In this document: one piece after another, positions 1 through 6,421 of the stretch
How positions within the stretch are numbered: the first letter of the stretch is position 1
Layout: each line of letters begins with the position of its first letter
Origin: Thermoplasmatota archaeon
Lineage (GTDB): Archaea > Thermoplasmatota > E2 > DHVEG-1
Length of the DNA: 10,066 bases
Assembly (NCBI GenBank): GCA_018824925.1
Contig: JAHJFH010000086.1
Location: forward strand, 1 to 10,066
Reading direction: 5' to 3'
Notes under the pieces: model-generated
What the model saw: only the letters and a program-made list of their open reading frames with translations
Told to the model about the DNA's origin: nothing
Database searches by the model: none
Translations under genes and position numbers: made by a program

Positions 1-34
1 CCACCGAGTATCCAATACCCCTCCAAAAGATACC

Positions 35-42
35 TTTTAATA
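35..42 (+). promoter_or_regulatory. Putative TATA box for the tandem hydrolase gene
   Basis: The box TTTTAATA lies 37 bases before the ATG at 79. Transcription would then start near 60-66 and leave a short leader carrying the ribosome binding site GGAG (67-70), eight bases before the ATG. The assignment rests on sequence likeness to archaeal TATA elements only. Confidence 0.4.
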
Positions 43-78
43 CTTGTTAGTACTAATACGTCTACAGGAGACGAATCA

Positions 79-1809
79 ATGAAAATCATAAAAAACAAAC
101 TGCTCGGAATTACCCTCGTCATACTCCTAACATTACCAACCCTTCCACTCATTACCGCAGCAAACACACCGAATCCAACACCAAATTACACCGAAGAATG
201 GATCGAAAATCGACGATTCCTCTGGCAACTACCTACTATAACACCCCCACCAGACGGATACCCCATACTTTTTATCTTACATGGCGCAAGCCAATATGCT
301 GAAACCTGGTTCAACAACGGCAAAGGAGGTCTCAAAGGAAGTTACATCTGGGGTACTCGACAAACCGAATTCACCAAACAAGCACTCGAACAAGGATTCG
401 CCATCATCGCACCAGACTCCATCCGACCATACCCCTTCGGTCCGAAAGCATGGGACTCAGAAACCCAAAACCTTTCTGAATCATCAGATCTGCGATTCAT
501 CAATACCATCCTCACCTGGCTCCACAATACATCCCTGCCACTTAATCTAAGCCATATTTGCTGTATCGGTTTTTCATCGGGTGGTTTCATGACAAGCCGA
601 ATAGGATACGCCTTAGGAAACAAATTTCAAGCGCTTGGTATCCATTCAGGAGCCAATGCCAACTCCTACAGCATAACCTGGCAGGGCCCGGTATTTGACT
701 ATACATCACCACAATCCTTCCCACCTGAATATCCATCAACACTAATCATCCATGGTATCAAAGACCACCTCGTACCTGCATCCTGTGGAATCAAAATGTA
801 TGAAGAACTACAAAACGGTGAGATACCTAGTGCTATTTTACTAAATCCCGCGGGTCATCATATCTGGCAATCCTCCTTCAACAGTGCAATACTTACCTGG
901 TTTCAAACAGGGTATAAAGCACCAGAACAACCACCACAGCCAACCACTGGACCCGGAGGCAATGATTATACTCACACTGCAATAAATGTTTCAAATTATG
1001 GATCCGGGGATAATGAATTCTGGATTTTCACACCAGCAAAACCTACTCCTCCTGAAGCCCCAATTATAATATTTAATCATGGATGGGGGGCACGCTACCC
1101 AAGTGTCTATCAAGCCTGGATTGACCATCTTGTCAAACGCGGTAATATCGTAATCTACCCCCGCTATCAAAAATATATTTTCTTTGGATACAACCAATAT
1201 ACTAACAACGCAATAAATGCGGTAAAAACAGCTTTTTCAATCCTAGAAAATGATTCCCATATCATACCAGATAAAGATCGAGTAGCAATCGTTGGTCACT
1301 CACTCGGTGGTGGTATAACAGCCTATATGGCAGCACGAGCAGAAACAGCAGGACTCCCAATTCCAAAAGCCATCATGCCGGTACAACCCTACCTAGGATA
1401 TAGTGGTTCCTATGATTTTGCAGATATAAATAATGAAACACTGATGCTGGTTATTGTCGGTGCAAACGACACAGTTGTTAGAAACACCTCAGCACGAACA
1501 ATTTTCTATGAAACAAGTACTATCCCACTATCTCAAAAAGAATACATCATTCAAATAACAGATTCCTATGGCTATCCATCGATAAGCTCAGATCATGGTG
1601 CTCCCACATGCGCCTATAATAACTCATTTCTAAACATCGATGCAATGGATTACTTTTCCACATGGAAATTATTTGATGCATTAACAGACTATGCATTCTA
1701 TGAAACGCATCACGAATATTGCTTTGGAAATACTCCAGAACAACGTTTTATGGGACTATGGTCAGATGGCACACCCGTTACTGAGTTAGTTGTTTCAACA
1801 GCACCATAA
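79..1809 (+). CDS. Secreted protein with two tandem alpha/beta-hydrolase domains
   Basis: A 576-residue exported protein with two complete-looking alpha/beta-hydrolase domains. Residues 1-28 form a signal peptide: Lys-rich start, a Leu/Ile/Thr core, and likely cleavage after the TAA stretch. Domain 1 (about 45-280) has the oxyanion motif LHG at 67-69, nucleophile Ser166 in GFSSG, likely acid Asp229 and His260 or His261. It resembles the polyhydroxybutyrate-depolymerase/feruloyl-esterase (LpqC-like) group. A Pro/Gly/Thr linker (281-294) leads to domain 2 (about 300-540). That domain has HGWG at 334-337, Ser408 in GHSLG, Asp464 and His506, and resembles chlorophyllase/dienelactone-hydrolase/cutinase-like enzymes. 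Both triads look intact, so both domains are probably active esterases acting outside the membrane. No C-terminal anchor is seen. The start is supported by GGAG at 67-70. The first half is markedly richer in C than the second. The substrate is unknown. Confidence 0.9.
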   Translation: MKIIKNKLLGITLVILLTLPTLPLITAANTPNPTPNYTEEWIENRRFLWQLPTITPPPDGYPILFILHGASQYAETWFNNGKGGLKGSYIWGTRQTEFTKQALEQGFAIIAPDSIRPYPFGPKAWDSETQNLSESSDLRFINTILTWLHNTSLPLNLSHICCIGFSSGGFMTSRIGYALGNKFQALGIHSGANANSYSITWQGPVFDYTSPQSFPPEYPSTLIIHGIKDHLVPASCGIKMYEELQNGEIPSAILLNPAGHHIWQSSFNSAILTWFQTGYKAPEQPPQPTTGPGGNDYTHTAINVSNYGSGDNEFWIFTPAKPTPPEAPIIIFNHGWGARYPSVYQAWIDHLVKRGNIVIYPRYQKYIFFGYNQYTNNAINAVKTAFSILENDSHIIPDKDRVAIVGHSLGGGITAYMAARAETAGLPIPKAIMPVQPYLGYSGSYDFADINNETLMLVIVGANDTVVRNTSARTIFYETSTIPLSQKEYIIQITDSYGYPSISSDHGAPTCAYNNSFLNIDAMDYFSTWKLFDALTDYAFYETHHEYCFGNTPEQRFMGLWSDGTPVTELVVSTAP

Positions 1810-1814
1810 AAAAA

Positions 1815-1825
1815 TCTTTTTTTTT
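1815..1825 (+). terminator. T-run terminator after the hydrolase gene
   Basis: A run of seven A followed by TC and nine T begins right after the stop codon at 1809. A U-tract without a GC-rich stem is the usual archaeal intrinsic terminator. Confidence 0.5.
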
Positions 1826-1864
1826 AATCGTGATATTTTCACACTGGTATTTTGACAGAGTATC

Positions 1865-1872
1865 TTTAAATA
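1865..1872 (+). promoter_or_regulatory. Putative TATA box for the 54-residue gene
   Basis: The box TTTAAATA is a near-ideal archaeal TATA element. It predicts a start of transcription around 1892-1900, giving a leader of about 40-50 bases before the ATG at 1941. It lies between the T-run terminator and the small gene, which supports an independent transcript. Confidence 0.45.
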
Positions 1873-1940
1873 ACTTAAATGGCAACAATTAACATGTTAA
1901 TATATAGCATCCCTGGTGGGATGGAAGAGGTGATGAGGAT

Positions 1941-2105
1941 ATGAAACCCCCCGTTCAACGACCAAAAAACCCAACCCGAAACAAACCCGACTCTGAGGAC
2001 CTATTTGATCTATGTATTCGTAAGGGTTTAATCGAAAAAACCCCCTATGGATATTATTTCAAACCAGAATTTTTTGAAACCCTTGAAGTCTATGATTTGG
2101 AATAA
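1941..2105 (+). CDS. Small hypothetical protein, 54 residues
   Basis: An unrecognised small gene. Codons run from ATG 1941 to TAA 2103-2105. The evidence for coding is the strong ribosome binding site GAGGTGAT (1927-1934), six bases before the ATG, a TATA box further upstream, and a T-rich terminator region after the stop. The protein has a basic, Pro/Asn/Arg-rich N-terminus (residues 1-16). A predicted helix follows (about 18-31, with Asp-Leu-Phe-Asp-Leu-Cys). Then comes an aromatic strand-turn segment (TPYGYYFKPEFF, 34-45) and an acidic tail. The Gly-Leu-Ile-Glu-Lys-Thr-Pro-Tyr-Gly-Tyr-Tyr stretch looks like the wing of a small winged-helix domain, but this is only a resemblance. It converges on the aconitase operon, 38 bases away. 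Confidence 0.6.
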   Translation: MKPPVQRPKNPTRNKPDSEDLFDLCIRKGLIEKTPYGYYFKPEFFETLEVYDLE

Positions 2106-2142
2106 CACTATAAAAAATAAGGTGTTAGTCTATAATTTTTTT
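2103..2142. terminator. Weak stem plus T-runs between convergent genes
   Basis: TAACAC (2103-2108) and GTGTTA (2122-2127) can pair around a 13-base A/T-rich loop. On the + strand they are followed by a T-rich stretch ending in seven T (2136-2142). On the - strand TTATTTTTTATAG lies within the loop. It would serve both the small + gene and the - strand aconitase operon that ends at 2144. Confidence 0.35.
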
Positions 2143-2143
2143 C

Positions 2144-2626
2144 TTATTTTCCTTGAAGTTTCTTCCGAGTGTATGCTAAAAGACCACCGGCATCTTGGAT
2201 TGCTAAAATTTCAGCAGGTAACTTCGGAAAGCTGAACGTGTCTCCATCAACCACAATTTTTCCCGCATCTTCATCAAGAATAACGGTATCACCAGCATCA
2301 TAGGAATTTATAGCATCTTCGCATTCTATTAATAACAATCCTTGATTTATCGCAGCTCGATAAAAGATACGAGCAAAACTTTTTGCGACTACTACTTTTA
2401 GACCAACTGCTTTTAATCCCAAAACGGGTTGTTCTCGAGAACTACCACAACCAAAATTATGACCCGCAAAAATAATATCACCTGGTTGAACTTGTTTTGC
2501 AAAATTGGAATCCAAGTCCTCTAAAAGATGTGGTATTATCTCTTCTGCAACACTACAAGTGTAGGTGTATTTTCCAGGAAAAAGCATATCGGTATTGATA
2601 TTATCCCCGTATTGCCAGATTCGCAT
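2144..2626 (-). CDS. leuD: Aconitase-family small subunit (isopropylmalate/homoaconitate isomerase type)
   Basis: A 160-residue swivel-domain subunit that pairs with a separate large subunit to form a [4Fe-4S] isomerase moving a hydroxyl group by dehydration and rehydration. It has the family's usual length. Visible marks are the N-terminal GDNINTD (7-13), the loop PGKYTYT (17-23) that sits at the substrate pocket, NFGCGSSRE (57-65) with Ser62, Ser63 and Arg64 for carboxylate binding, and the KSFARIFYRAAINQGL stretch (82-97). Family knowledge places YLRT in this loop in methanogen homoaconitases and a hydrophobic YLVY-like version in isopropylmalate isomerases. YTYT matches neither, so leucine, lysine or another 2-hydroxyacid pathway is open and the symbol is by similarity only. 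The gene starts one base after the large-subunit stop, with its GGTGA binding site inside that gene's end, so translation is probably coupled. Confidence 0.88.
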   Translation of the reverse strand: MRIWQYGDNINTDMLFPGKYTYTCSVAEEIIPHLLEDLDSNFAKQVQPGDIIFAGHNFGCGSSREQPVLGLKAVGLKVVVAKSFARIFYRAAINQGLLLIECEDAINSYDAGDTVILDEDAGKIVVDGDTFSFPKLPAEILAIQDAGGLLAYTRKKLQGK

Positions 2627-2627
2627 C

Positions 2628-3896
2628 TTAGTTCACCATCGATCGAGGATCAGTAATTTTACCATACAACGCGGTGCAGGCAACAGTGGCTGGGCTTGCT
2701 AGATAAATCTCTGCTTCTTTACAGCCCATGCGTCCTTTAAAATTGCGGTTAGCAGTACTCAGACAACGTTCACCTGGTGCTAATACCCCTTGATGGGCTC
2801 CAAGACAGGGACCACAGCCCGGTGGTAGAACAACACCACCCGCTTGTGTGAGAATATCAAAAATGCCTTCTTTCATCGCATCCAAATAGATTTGTCGTGA
2901 TGCAGGAAGCACTAGTAAGCGTGTACTGGGATGAACAGTTTTTGCTTCAAGTATCTGAGCAGCTATTCGCAAATCTGAAAGACGACCATTCGTACAGGTA
3001 CCAATCAGACATTGCTGTATTTCAAGTCCTTCTATCTCTGAAACAGGTTTAACATTGTCTACACTATGTGGAAGAGCTACCACAGGTTCAATTGTGGACA
3101 GATCGTACTCATATTGGAAAGCATATTTGGCATCTGGATCTGGTTCAATTGAAGTATATTGTTTTGGTGCTATTTTTCGTTCTTTAAGATATTGAATCGT
3201 TCTGGTATCAACGGGAAATACCGCATTTTTTGCTCCCATTTCAATACCCATATTTGCGATGGTAAATCGGTCATCAACGCTAAATTGATTGATATCACCA
3301 TGGAATTCAACCGAACAATATGTTGCTCCTGAGGCACTAATATCTCCGATGATATGTAATATCACATCTTTTGCAGAGACCGCTTTTTGTAATGTATCTG
3401 TTAAGGTCATTTTGATGCTTCGTGGAACTTTTAACCATGTTTGTCCTGTAAGTAAAAGCGCTGCTGCCTCGGTTCGATCAATACCTGTAGAAAATGCCCC
3501 GATTGCTCCATAGGAGCAGGTATGAGAATCGCTTCCCAACAATATCATGCCTGGGAGTGCATGACCTTGTTCAATAACAATTTGATGGCAGATACCAGCG
3601 CCTATGTCATAAAAATGTTTGACATGATGTGTTGTGACAAATTCTCTTACGAGTTTATGGTTAGTTGCGGTTTTTTCGGAAGCTGCTGGTATCACATGAT
3701 CTAGAACAATTATCGGAAGGTTTGGGTTATGTAGACCATAGTGTTGTAACTCTGGCTGAATTTTTTGTATGATTGCTGCGGTGTTATCATGGGTAAGGAG
3801 ATGATCTGGTTTGATAGTAACAATTTGGTTTGGTTCGACGCTTTTTTGATGTCCATATTTTGCCAATATTTTTTCTGCAAAGGTCATATCTGTCAT
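2628..3896 (-). CDS. leuC: Aconitase-family large subunit (isopropylmalate/homoaconitate isomerase type)
   Basis: A 422-residue catalytic subunit holding a [4Fe-4S] cluster, partner of the small subunit just downstream. All the expected active-site elements are visible: the Asp66-His67 pair in LDHVIPA, GSDSHT with Asp123-Ser124-His125, cluster cysteine Cys301 in GTCTNGR, Cys361 and Cys364 in PGCGPCLG, and Asn383-Arg384 plus Arg389 in NRNFKGR. The length is typical of archaeal and short bacterial LeuC2/HacA-like proteins (about 420) rather than the 460-residue E. coli type. The likely reaction is isomerisation of a 2-hydroxy-tricarboxylate or alkylmalate (3-isopropylmalate, citramalate-derived or homocitrate). 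The exact substrate cannot be read from sequence. The binding site GAGGGGTGA (3906-3914) overlaps the end of the upstream fusion gene, with a 9-base gap, so the three genes form one operon. Confidence 0.92.
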   Translation of the reverse strand: MTDMTFAEKILAKYGHQKSVEPNQIVTIKPDHLLTHDNTAAIIQKIQPELQHYGLHNPNLPIIVLDHVIPAASEKTATNHKLVREFVTTHHVKHFYDIGAGICHQIVIEQGHALPGMILLGSDSHTCSYGAIGAFSTGIDRTEAAALLLTGQTWLKVPRSIKMTLTDTLQKAVSAKDVILHIIGDISASGATYCSVEFHGDINQFSVDDRFTIANMGIEMGAKNAVFPVDTRTIQYLKERKIAPKQYTSIEPDPDAKYAFQYEYDLSTIEPVVALPHSVDNVKPVSEIEGLEIQQCLIGTCTNGRLSDLRIAAQILEAKTVHPSTRLLVLPASRQIYLDAMKEGIFDILTQAGGVVLPPGCGPCLGAHQGVLAPGERCLSTANRNFKGRMGCKEAEIYLASPATVACTALYGKITDPRSMVN

Positions 3897-3905
3897 AGTT
3901 CTTTT

Positions 3906-5711
3906 TCACCCCTCAAGTAGGCCTCCTCGTAAATAGATTTCTTGCTGTACTATAGAGAAGGAATTAGCCTGAATTATTGTATTATTCGTTTTATTCTTTA
4001 TCGTAGCGGTTGTTAAATCGATTTGTAGGACGTCATATGGTTTAATTTTTGTCGTGATGGCATCAGTAGTAAGAATTGGCATGGCGCTGTTGATAGCATT
4101 TCGTTCATAGATTGCTCCAAATGATTCAGCGATTATAGCGGAAACTCCTAACGATTTGAAACAATCAACAGCGTGCTGTCGGGAACTACCACATCCAAAG
4201 TTTTTTCCTACGACTATGATATCTCCTGGTTTAACATTTTTTGCGAAATTTTCATAGCCCTTGAGATTATCGAAGGTGTATTGACCCATTTCTTCTAGGG
4301 TGGTTATGGAGAGATATCGATTATGATAAATCATATCTGTATCGATATTATCTTTAGCTATTACCCATGCGCGACCTGTTAGTATAAGCGTTGGGGTTTT
4401 GTATTTAGCTGTTTTATGGCTCGTTTTATCCGTTGAATAATTCTTTTTTTGAACAGGTTTAGCATGTTTTGGAATACTAGTTACGGAGGATATATAACCG
4501 GCTATAAGAGAGGCTGCAACGGTTTCAGGTGATGAGAGGTAGATATCTCCTTTACCCTGTTTTCCATGAAAATTTCGATTACCTGTTGAAATAGCGATTT
4601 CTCCTTGACCGGTTTGTCCAATCTGACCTGCGGCACAGCCTGCGCATCCCGCAGATCCTATAAGGGCCCCCGCTTCTTTAAAAATGGTTATAAGACCTTC
4701 TTCAAGACTTGCTTTCCATATGGCATCAGTTGCCGGTACAATTTTTAGTATGCGACCCGGGGCAATTTTTTTACCTTTAAGAATACGAGCTGCTGCACGA
4801 AGGTCTTCAAGTCGACCATTGGTGCATGAGCCAATGAATCCTGAATCAACAAGGGTTCCTTCTACAGCGGTTACATCGACGACATCCTCAGGGTGTCCGG
4901 GTCGTGAAATCTGGGGTGGAAGATCCTGTATGGAAATAGCGAGTTCTTGTGTATAGGTTGCATCATGATCAGCATAAACTGGGGTGATAGTTTGGTTATA
5001 GCGGTTTCTGTAATAATCTATAATTGATTGATTAGGGGGGAATAGCATAATGATAGCGCCCATTTCTGTTGCCATGGATGCGATGGTAATACGACCACTG
5101 AGATCAAGGGTATCAATGTAGGTGCCATAAAGTTCTGCTGCATATCCGAGTAGACCGTTTGCACCGAGTTCTCGGGCAATTTTGAGAACAATGTCTTTAG
5201 GGGTTGTATGGGTTTTTGGGGTGCCTATGAGTGTGATTTTGATGGTTGGGGGGACTTTGAACCAGGTTTTTCCATAGGCAAACGTGTGGGCGATATCGAT
5301 ATCTCCCATTCCCTGTCCAAAAGCACCAATAGCACCAAGAATATTCGCATGAGAGTCAGTGGAAACAAAAATGCCACCTGGTTGTATGAAATTTTGATCA
5401 ATCGCGAGATGTGTCCCGATTCCATCGTTGATATCAAAAATGGTGATATTATGTTCTCGGGCAAAAAGGCGACAGATATGTTGATTTGCTGCATATTTTT
5501 GATCGCATCCGCCAGGGTTGCAGTCAAAGGTGAAAAACGTTTTAGTAGCATCATGGATGCTAAGGTTGTGTTGTTGTAGGTTTTTTACAACGTTTGCGCC
5601 ACCGAAATCTCGCGCTACACGTGTATCTATTGTAACGTCGATGATAGTTCCGGTTTGTGCTGGTTGGTTTGAATGATGTTCAAATATTTTTTGAATAATG
5701 GTTTTTCCCAT
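3906..5711 (-). CDS. Fused large-plus-small aconitase-family protein with variant active site
   Basis: A 601-residue single-chain hydro-lyase-like protein and first gene of the operon. Residues 1-411 are a LeuC-type large subunit, about 412-440 a Lys/Thr/Ser-rich linker, and 441-601 a LeuD-type swivel domain. The [4Fe-4S] ligands are present: Cys296 in GSCTNGR, Cys356 and Cys359 in GCAGC. TDSH (118-121), Asn378-Arg379 and GSSR (508-511) are also kept. Against its own neighbour, aligned without gaps here, the catalytic Asp-His pair is Asp63-Cys64. The distal Arg of NRNFxGR is Lys384. A GI(C/V)H motif reads GIGTH, with His moved by one residue. The order large-linker-small resembles aconitases, but the chain is far shorter than the roughly 750-900 residues of classical ones and closer in sequence to the isopropylmalate isomerase group. 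It could be an aconitase, a homoaconitase or a new hydro-lyase. The weak binding site GGCGAG precedes ATG 5711. Confidence 0.88.
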   Translation of the reverse strand: MGKTIIQKIFEHHSNQPAQTGTIIDVTIDTRVARDFGGANVVKNLQQHNLSIHDATKTFFTFDCNPGGCDQKYAANQHICRLFAREHNITIFDINDGIGTHLAIDQNFIQPGGIFVSTDSHANILGAIGAFGQGMGDIDIAHTFAYGKTWFKVPPTIKITLIGTPKTHTTPKDIVLKIARELGANGLLGYAAELYGTYIDTLDLSGRITIASMATEMGAIIMLFPPNQSIIDYYRNRYNQTITPVYADHDATYTQELAISIQDLPPQISRPGHPEDVVDVTAVEGTLVDSGFIGSCTNGRLEDLRAAARILKGKKIAPGRILKIVPATDAIWKASLEEGLITIFKEAGALIGSAGCAGCAAGQIGQTGQGEIAISTGNRNFHGKQGKGDIYLSSPETVAASLIAGYISSVTSIPKHAKPVQKKNYSTDKTSHKTAKYKTPTLILTGRAWVIAKDNIDTDMIYHNRYLSITTLEEMGQYTFDNLKGYENFAKNVKPGDIIVVGKNFGCGSSRQHAVDCFKSLGVSAIIAESFGAIYERNAINSAMPILTTDAITTKIKPYDVLQIDLTTATIKNKTNNTIIQANSFSIVQQEIYLRGGLLEG

Positions 5712-5745
5712 GGTCTCGCCTGTATTGTAGTGGTTTTTTTTGTAA

Positions 5746-5755
5746 TTTGATATAG
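5746..5755 (-). promoter_or_regulatory. Putative TATA box of the aconitase operon
   Basis: Read on the - strand the site is CTATATCAAA, 35-44 bases before the ATG at 5711. This places transcription start near 5725 with a leader of about 14 bases. It is divergent from the zinc-ribbon gene. It is a likeness to archaeal TATA elements only. Confidence 0.35.
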
Positions 5756-5821
5756 TTATGAGGCTAATATTTTGGATATATGAAAAGCTTATGGTATCAA
5801 AAAGAAGTTATATTGGGAAAA

Positions 5822-5833
5822 TTTTATATATAT
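5822..5833 (+). promoter_or_regulatory. Putative TATA box of the zinc-ribbon gene
   Basis: TTTTATATATAT is the strongest TATA-like run of the window and lies 34-45 bases before ATG 5867. It predicts a transcript starting around 5850-5855. Because it lies inside the longer open frame from ATG 5780, it argues for the later start. Confidence 0.5.
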
Positions 5834-5866
5834 GTTCTTCTTAATATTATATGGGGCATTTTTTTT

Positions 5867-6010
5867 ATGGATTACTGTAAGGTCTGTAAAATATGTGGAC
5901 ATACTATCAAACAAATACCGTTGCGGCGCTATGATTGCATCCAGATGGTTGAAATGTACTGCCCGCACTGTGATGAATCTGAAGTAGTATACGAAACAAT
6001 CTGCATATAA
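5867..6010 (+). CDS. Small zinc-ribbon protein, 47 residues
   Basis: A small protein with two zinc knuckles: Cys7-x2-Cys10-Gly-His near the start and Cys32-Pro-His-Cys35 after 21 residues, the spacing of a rubredoxin-like zinc ribbon. Cys4, Cys24 and Cys46 are extra. Such orphan ribbons are common in archaea and may bind nucleic acid or a protein partner, but no specific role can be named. The frame is open from ATG 5780, giving 76 residues. The extra 29 residues are a hydrophobic stretch encoded by the AT-rich promoter region, ATG 5780 has no ribosome binding site, and the ribbon begins right after Met 5867, so the later start is preferred. GGGG at 5853-5856 is a weak binding site. If the early start were used, the protein would have an N-terminal membrane segment. 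It is divergent from the aconitase operon, about 155 bases away. Confidence 0.62.
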   Translation: MDYCKVCKICGHTIKQIPLRRYDCIQMVEMYCPHCDESEVVYETICI

Positions 6011-6092
6011 TATCATATAGCATATTTGGTATATCATCAAACAATTAGGGTGACTCATTTCTAAACATATACTTGATTTTACATCGATAGCT

Positions 6093-6121
6093 TTTTTATA
6101 CACGAATTTGATGTATTTATG
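6093..6121 (+). promoter_or_regulatory. Two candidate TATA boxes upstream of the basic-tail gene
   Basis: TTTTTATA (6093-6100) and TATTTATG (6114-6121) are both plausible. They predict transcription starts near 6123 and 6144, well upstream of the ATG at 6422. This agrees with the gene starting around 6147-6170. The stretch 6011-6160 has no other recognisable gene. Confidence 0.35.
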
Positions 6122-6160
6122 TAGCGTCTAGGGTAACATCACAAAGATGTGGTGGAGTGA

Positions 6161-6421
6161 GGGATACACATTCCAGATCAATCCAACTCTGATGATTCTG
6201 TAAAATCACATAAGGATATATTACATCTTATTTCAGAAATTGAGTCATTAGAACGACATATTACTCACCAAGAACACGAGTCAGATATCGTTGAATTCGA
6301 AGCGATATCTATTGAAAATACGATTCTCAGACCAAATGATGATGCACAATCAGTACCAATTTCTGAACAAACATGGATTCCAGTTGAATCAGAAATTTCG
6401 AAAATAGCCCCTACAACGATC
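6161..6421 (+). other. In-frame open extension of the 6422 gene without a standard start codon
   Basis: The frame of the gene at 6422 stays open for 87 codons upstream, to a TGA at 6158-6160. It contains no ATG, GTG, TTG or CTG. The translation looks like real protein. It is polar with acidic and His/Gln/Ser residues and a short heptad-like helix (about 6206-6280, with Ile/Leu spaced for a coiled coil). A segment reading SEQTWIPVESEISK (6362-6403) then runs smoothly into the ATG. A Shine-Dalgarno-like tract (GGTGGAGTGAGGG, 6151-6163) and TATA boxes lie just upstream of its left end. Either a rare start (ATA 6164 or ATT 6170) is used, or a small frame-disrupting change separates it from ATG 6147, which is in another frame and stops at 6203. 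Confidence 0.6.

Noticed and set aside
1921..1944. A 7-codon frame ending in ATGA overlap with the 1941 start.
   Set aside because: It contains the ribosome binding site itself and has no usable binding site of its own at a working distance, so it is most likely chance.
2047..2235. A 62-residue + strand open frame across the convergent region.
   Set aside because: It overlaps the end of the small-subunit gene and the 54-residue gene in another frame, has no binding site, and its product looks like a shadow of the opposite strand.
2144..3896. Phosphomevalonate dehydratase (aconitase X) as identity of the split subunits.
   Set aside because: Aconitase X belongs to the DUF521/DUF126 branch with different motifs. 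These subunits have classical LeuC/LeuD signatures including GTCTNGR, PGCGPC and GCGSSRE.
5208..5579. Overlapping frames of 123 (+) and 109 (-) residues inside the fused aconitase gene.
   Set aside because: They lie wholly within a conserved enzyme gene in other frames and show no independent signals.
5789..6103. A 104-residue - strand open frame opposite the zinc-ribbon gene.
   Set aside because: The + strand frame has a clear CxxC...CxxC zinc ribbon with a promoter. The - strand product is AT-driven, with no motif and no binding site.
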